IMG/VR virus record: IMGVR_UViG_3300025012_000255
Coordinates: 1 to 27,453 of that record
DNA from: a virus
DNA length: 27,453 nt
Strand: one strand, 5' to 3'
Part shown: piece after piece, positions 24,971-27,453 of the stretch
Layout of the letters: each line of letters starts with the position of its first letter
Position numbering within the stretch: the first letter of the stretch is position 1
Notes under the pieces: model-generated
What the model was told of the DNA's origin: nothing
The model's database searches: none
The model's input: only the letters and a program-made list of their open reading frames with translations
Made by a program: the position numbers and the translations under genes

Positions 24971-26068
24971 ATGTATTCTATCCTTAAAGAAAATAATGAA
25001 CCTAGAAAAGAAGTTAATTTAGACACTTGGCATAAAGCAGGGTATACAGGAAAAGGTGTAAATGTTTTGGTTCTGGATTTAAATGGTAAAATTTATGATT
25101 ATATGAAAGAGTATGCTATATTAATTGATCCTGCAAAGAAGACTGTAAATGATGGAAAACACAATACCTATGTTACTCAGGTAAATCATGAGGCAAGTCC
25201 TGAAGCTACTATATACGTTGCACCTTGGACACACTCTTCAAAAGAAATTATTCAATGGCTCAGAGATAACCCTAATTTAATTGATATTGCAGGAGCTAGT
25301 TTAACTTCTCCTGTCACTGATGCTTATAATATTTTTGAAGAGTTGGGTATAATATTTACTGCAAGTAGCGGAAATGATTATGATAGAAGTAGGCAAGGGG
25401 TTAATTTCCCTGCTGACATGAATTATTCGATTGCAGTTGGGGCTTATAATTGGAAAGATAAAGGACAAAACAGCAATGATGTAATTGATTATTCGAATGG
25501 TGGTGAGGACTTGTGGTGTCTTGGTTTATCAAATGTTTATGTTCAAAATGAAGATAGAACAAATACTTTTGCTTATACAGGGACGAGTACAAGCAGACCA
25601 TTTTTAACAGGTATGCTTGCCTGTTACATCCAATGGAGAAAAGAAAGTGGATTGCCAAAATTGACACAAAAAGAAGCAAAAGAATTTATTAAGAATAATT
25701 GCATTGATATTAGAGCAGAAAACTTTGATTGGGATTCGGGATTTGGTTTATTTAAATTGCCAAGTTCAATACCTGTGATTGAGAAAATCATTATCCCTGA
25801 ACCTGAATTAATAATCATCAATCCAATAAAGGAGGTAACACCATTGCCTACACAAACCAAGAAAATCTTAAACCACGTTCTTTCCACCCCTTACCTAAAG
25901 TTAGAAGAAGCACAAGTAAAAGCAGATGAATTAAAAGCAAAAGGAATTACTACATATCTTGTTCATTCGTTGCAATTTAACGCTTTTTCATCTGAGCAAA
26001 ATGGTATTAATCAACAAAATAAATTATTGGATGAAGAAGGAATTGTGACCTATATAGCAAAGTATTAA
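24971..26068 (+). CDS. S8 family (subtilisin-like) serine peptidase with SPOR-like C-terminal domain
   Basis: A 365-residue protein, AGGAGGTGA before ATG. The S8 triad is complete: D36 in VNVLVLDLNG, H64 in DGKHNTYV, S206 in YTGTSTSRP, with oxyanion N135 in ASSGND. There is no signal peptide or propeptide. A proline-rich linker (about 272-296) leads to a C-terminal domain of about 74 residues (EEAQVKADELKAKGITTYLVHS) resembling a SPOR-type peptidoglycan-binding unit. Subtilases are rare in phage lysis modules. Processing of a particle protein, of host surface proteins, or assistance in lysis are all possible. The gene carries an internal ribosome binding site and in-frame TTG just before the C-terminal domain. 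Confidence 0.8.
   Translation: MYSILKENNEPRKEVNLDTWHKAGYTGKGVNVLVLDLNGKIYDYMKEYAILIDPAKKTVNDGKHNTYVTQVNHEASPEATIYVAPWTHSSKEIIQWLRDNPNLIDIAGASLTSPVTDAYNIFEELGIIFTASSGNDYDRSRQGVNFPADMNYSIAVGAYNWKDKGQNSNDVIDYSNGGEDLWCLGLSNVYVQNEDRTNTFAYTGTSTSRPFLTGMLACYIQWRKESGLPKLTQKEAKEFIKNNCIDIRAENFDWDSGFGLFKLPSSIPVIEKIIIPEPELIIINPIKEVTPLPTQTKKILNHVLSTPYLKLEEAQVKADELKAKGITTYLVHSLQFNAFSSEQNGINQQNKLLDEEGIVTYIAKY
25828..25846 (+). promoter_or_regulatory. internal translation start inside the S8 peptidase gene
   Basis: AAAGGAGG (25828-25835), 8 nt, then TTG (25844-25846) in frame with the peptidase. The spacing equals that of other genes here. Initiation would give a 74-residue C-terminal domain alone. The codons read as IKEVTPLP in the long form. 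Confidence 0.6.
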
Positions 26069-26102
26069 TAAATAAAAATAATTTCAAGAAGGTGAATTAA
26101 TA

Positions 26103-27194
26103 ATGACTCAAAAGATAATAACTTTAGACCCAGGACATCAATCAGCACCAAATTCTGATACAGGTTGTCAAGGATTTGGTTTAAGAGAAGAGGATATAGT
26201 ATTAGATATTTGTAAACGTGCAAAAACATTAATTGAATTAAATGGAATAAAAGTTATTATGACTCGTGATGGAGCAAAAGTAAATGGAGATGGGTCTTCT
26301 CTTAATGCTTCATTAAATACAAGATGCCAAATTGCTAATTCAAATAAAACAGACCTATTCCTTTCTGTCCACTGTGACGCCTTTAATTCACAAGCATTTG
26401 GCACAACATGTCATGTATTTGGATTAAATGGAAATGCAGAAAAGTTTTCCAAAATTTTAAGTCCTATGATGGAACAATTATTTTATAATAGAGGTATCAA
26501 GGTATCAAATTTTGCAGTTTTAAGACTTACCAATATGCCAGCAATATTATTAGAGACAGCATTTTTAGATAATAAAGATGATAATACTAAATTGGCAGAT
26601 TCTAATATAAGACAACAAATTGCTGAAAATATTGCTAAAAGTGTTTGTATTTATTTTGGAATTAATTATGTTTGTAAAGAACAAACTCAGCAATTTTATA
26701 ATGTTCCTATAACTCCATCAGTTCCCTCGCGTTCTCAAATATCAATCTCTACTATTCCTATTATAACTTCAAAGTTTTCTTATCTGAATAATGCTAAAAT
26801 AATTAATGATGATTTATATATTAGAGATTCTAATGGAAATAAAATTTCAGGAAGATATGTAAGTAATGGAGATAATGTTACAATTCTTGATGTTGATTAT
26901 TTTAAACAACTTATACTATTAGAATATCCTACGAGCAATGGGGTAAGAAATGGATATGTTTCTAACGTAACTAATTGCCTTCAATATTATCATCTTAATC
27001 AATGGAAAAATGGCTCTACGAAAGAAATTGTCTATGATAAAAACGGCAATGTATTAGGGAGTTTAGATTCAAGAGAATCTGCTACTCCACTGTATAGAAA
27101 AAATGGTAAACTACATGTTGTTTATAGTACGGGGAAAGGAGTTAATAGTAAAAGTGGATTTGTTTCTTGGAATGGTGGATTCAATAAGTTTTGA
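26103..27194 (+). CDS. N-acetylmuramoyl-L-alanine amidase endolysin (Amidase_3) with SH3-like C-terminal repeats
   Basis: A 363-residue protein, GAAGGTGA site before ATG. The Amidase_3 zinc enzyme spans about 4-180: H12 in LDPGHQ, E29 in LREED, H90 in LSVHCDAF, and catalytic E151 in ILLETAFLDN. It cuts the amide bond between muramic acid and L-alanine. A Ser/Pro-rich linker (about 200-225) precedes two small beta domains (about 233-290 and 298-363; LYIRDSNGNKISGRYV and EIVYDKNGNVLGSLDSRES), likely wall-binding. No signal peptide, as for holin-dependent endolysins. A terminator follows, making it the last gene of the late unit. Confidence 0.9.
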   Translation: MTQKIITLDPGHQSAPNSDTGCQGFGLREEDIVLDICKRAKTLIELNGIKVIMTRDGAKVNGDGSSLNASLNTRCQIANSNKTDLFLSVHCDAFNSQAFGTTCHVFGLNGNAEKFSKILSPMMEQLFYNRGIKVSNFAVLRLTNMPAILLETAFLDNKDDNTKLADSNIRQQIAENIAKSVCIYFGINYVCKEQTQQFYNVPITPSVPSRSQISISTIPIITSKFSYLNNAKIINDDLYIRDSNGNKISGRYVSNGDNVTILDVDYFKQLILLEYPTSNGVRNGYVSNVTNCLQYYHLNQWKNGSTKEIVYDKNGNVLGSLDSRESATPLYRKNGKLHVVYSTGKGVNSKSGFVSWNGGFNKF

Positions 27195-27215
27195 TTAGTT
27201 TACTAAATGTCACTT

Positions 27216-27243
27216 AAAGGTGTAAATAAATTACACCTTTTTT
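27216..27243 (+). terminator. intrinsic terminator after the endolysin
   Basis: A perfect 10-bp stem, AAAGGTGTAA (27216-27225) with TTACACCTTT (27231-27240), 5-nt loop, then a T run (27238-27243). Confidence 0.85.
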
Positions 27244-27293
27244 ACTAATCTATTAATTTAATTAATATTATTTATATTCAGTTGTTTATGTAT

Positions 27294-27397
27294 TTGACAG
27301 CCAGATATTGCCCATCTGGACTGTCATTTGGGAATTACAAAGCGTTAACTTTGTAAGACTTGTCTGAATTATACATCAAGAAAGGGGCAATTGTCAA
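27294..27397 (+). promoter_or_regulatory. switch-like RNA leader with two competing folds
   Basis: Fold A: a hairpin of 27295-27306 with 27314-27326 (12 bp, one bulged A) and loop ATTGCCC (27307-27313). Fold B: that loop pairs with GGGCAAT (27385-27391) at the ribosome binding site, and TTGACA (27294-27299) pairs with the directly adjacent TGTCAA (27392-27397), 2 nt before ATG 27399. A small hairpin ACAAAG/CTTTGT (27337-27354) lies between. Fold B hides the AAAGGGG site. Confidence 0.55.
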
Positions 27398-27398
27398 C

Positions 27399-27453
27399 AT
27401 GGAAAATATAATTATGGAAGAGGTGTTGAATTTGAGCATTGAGCCAGAAATAA
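27399..27453 (+). CDS. start of the next gene, 3' partial
   Basis: 18 codons up to the window edge (MENIIMEEVLNLS start), with AAAGGGG (27381-27387) 11 nt before ATG. Too short to identify. Its place after the endolysin and the absence of any holin elsewhere in the window make a holin or a post-lysis/lysogeny gene conceivable, without direct support. Confidence 0.45.
   Translation, partial: MENIIMEEVLNLSIEPEI

Noticed and set aside
27294-27322. TTGACA as a promoter -35 element for the last gene
   Set aside because: No -10-like sequence lies 16-18 bp downstream; the bases there form the right arm of a stable hairpin.
1-27453. CRISPR arrays, rRNA, tRNA genes or integrase/attachment sites
   Set aside because: None was seen on either strand; repeats found are pairs, not regularly spaced arrays.

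Overview
The window reads as the tail, host-recognition and lysis part of a long-tailed siphophage or prophage of a low-GC Bacillota host (Bacillus/Paenibacillus/Clostridium type). The DNA is very AT-rich. Ribosome binding sites are strong GGAGG/GAGGTGA types with about 8 nt to the start, TTG starts are common, and the gene order is that of a Gram-positive siphophage tail module. The host genus cannot be fixed from the sequence alone.

Layout. 1-1119: end of a PD-(D/E)XK homing endonuclease-like gene with a -1 frame break. 1142-2114: likely tail assembly chaperone and an HK97 gp10-like protein. 2151-2709: a reverse-strand membrane-protein gene with its own promoter and a shared bidirectional terminator. 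2748-8558: a 1936-residue tape measure. 8602-9068: a three-way-junction RNA leader and a truncated endonuclease remnant. 9101-13998: distal tail protein, large Tal-type tail protein, and XkdW/XkdX-position small genes. 14046-15486: an insulated unit (own promoter, terminators on both sides) encoding two secreted proteins, one with SbsA-type Ig-like sequence and one with a CFI-box. 15575-16489: BppU-like baseplate protein. 16561-17814: DUF5659-like small gene plus HNH endonuclease. 17802-22028: 1408-residue fibre. 22162-23211: EDxHD-type endonuclease. 23231-24456: two unrecognised structural or accessory genes. 24458-27194: three envelope or protein hydrolases in a row (permuted papain-like, subtilase, amidase). 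27294-27453: a switch-like RNA leader and the first codons of the next gene.

How the genes work together. The tape measure sets tail length and is folded with the chaperone. Dit, Tal, BppU and the fibre form the tail tip and adsorption apparatus. The distal hydrolases are candidates for wall penetration and host lysis. Homing-type endonucleases or their remains sit at four gene junctions. The reverse-strand membrane gene and the secreted pair are moron-type cargo that could be expressed from a prophage.

Most notable: (i) three structured leaders in which a hairpin loop is perfectly complementary to the sequence at the downstream ribosome binding site, the last of which (27294-27397) has two competing folds; (ii) AUU and AUC start codons apparently used for Tal and BppU; (iii) an internal perfect ribosome binding site and in-frame TTG in the subtilase gene, predicting a separately made 74-residue C-terminal domain; (iv) a secreted CFI-box pair as phage cargo.
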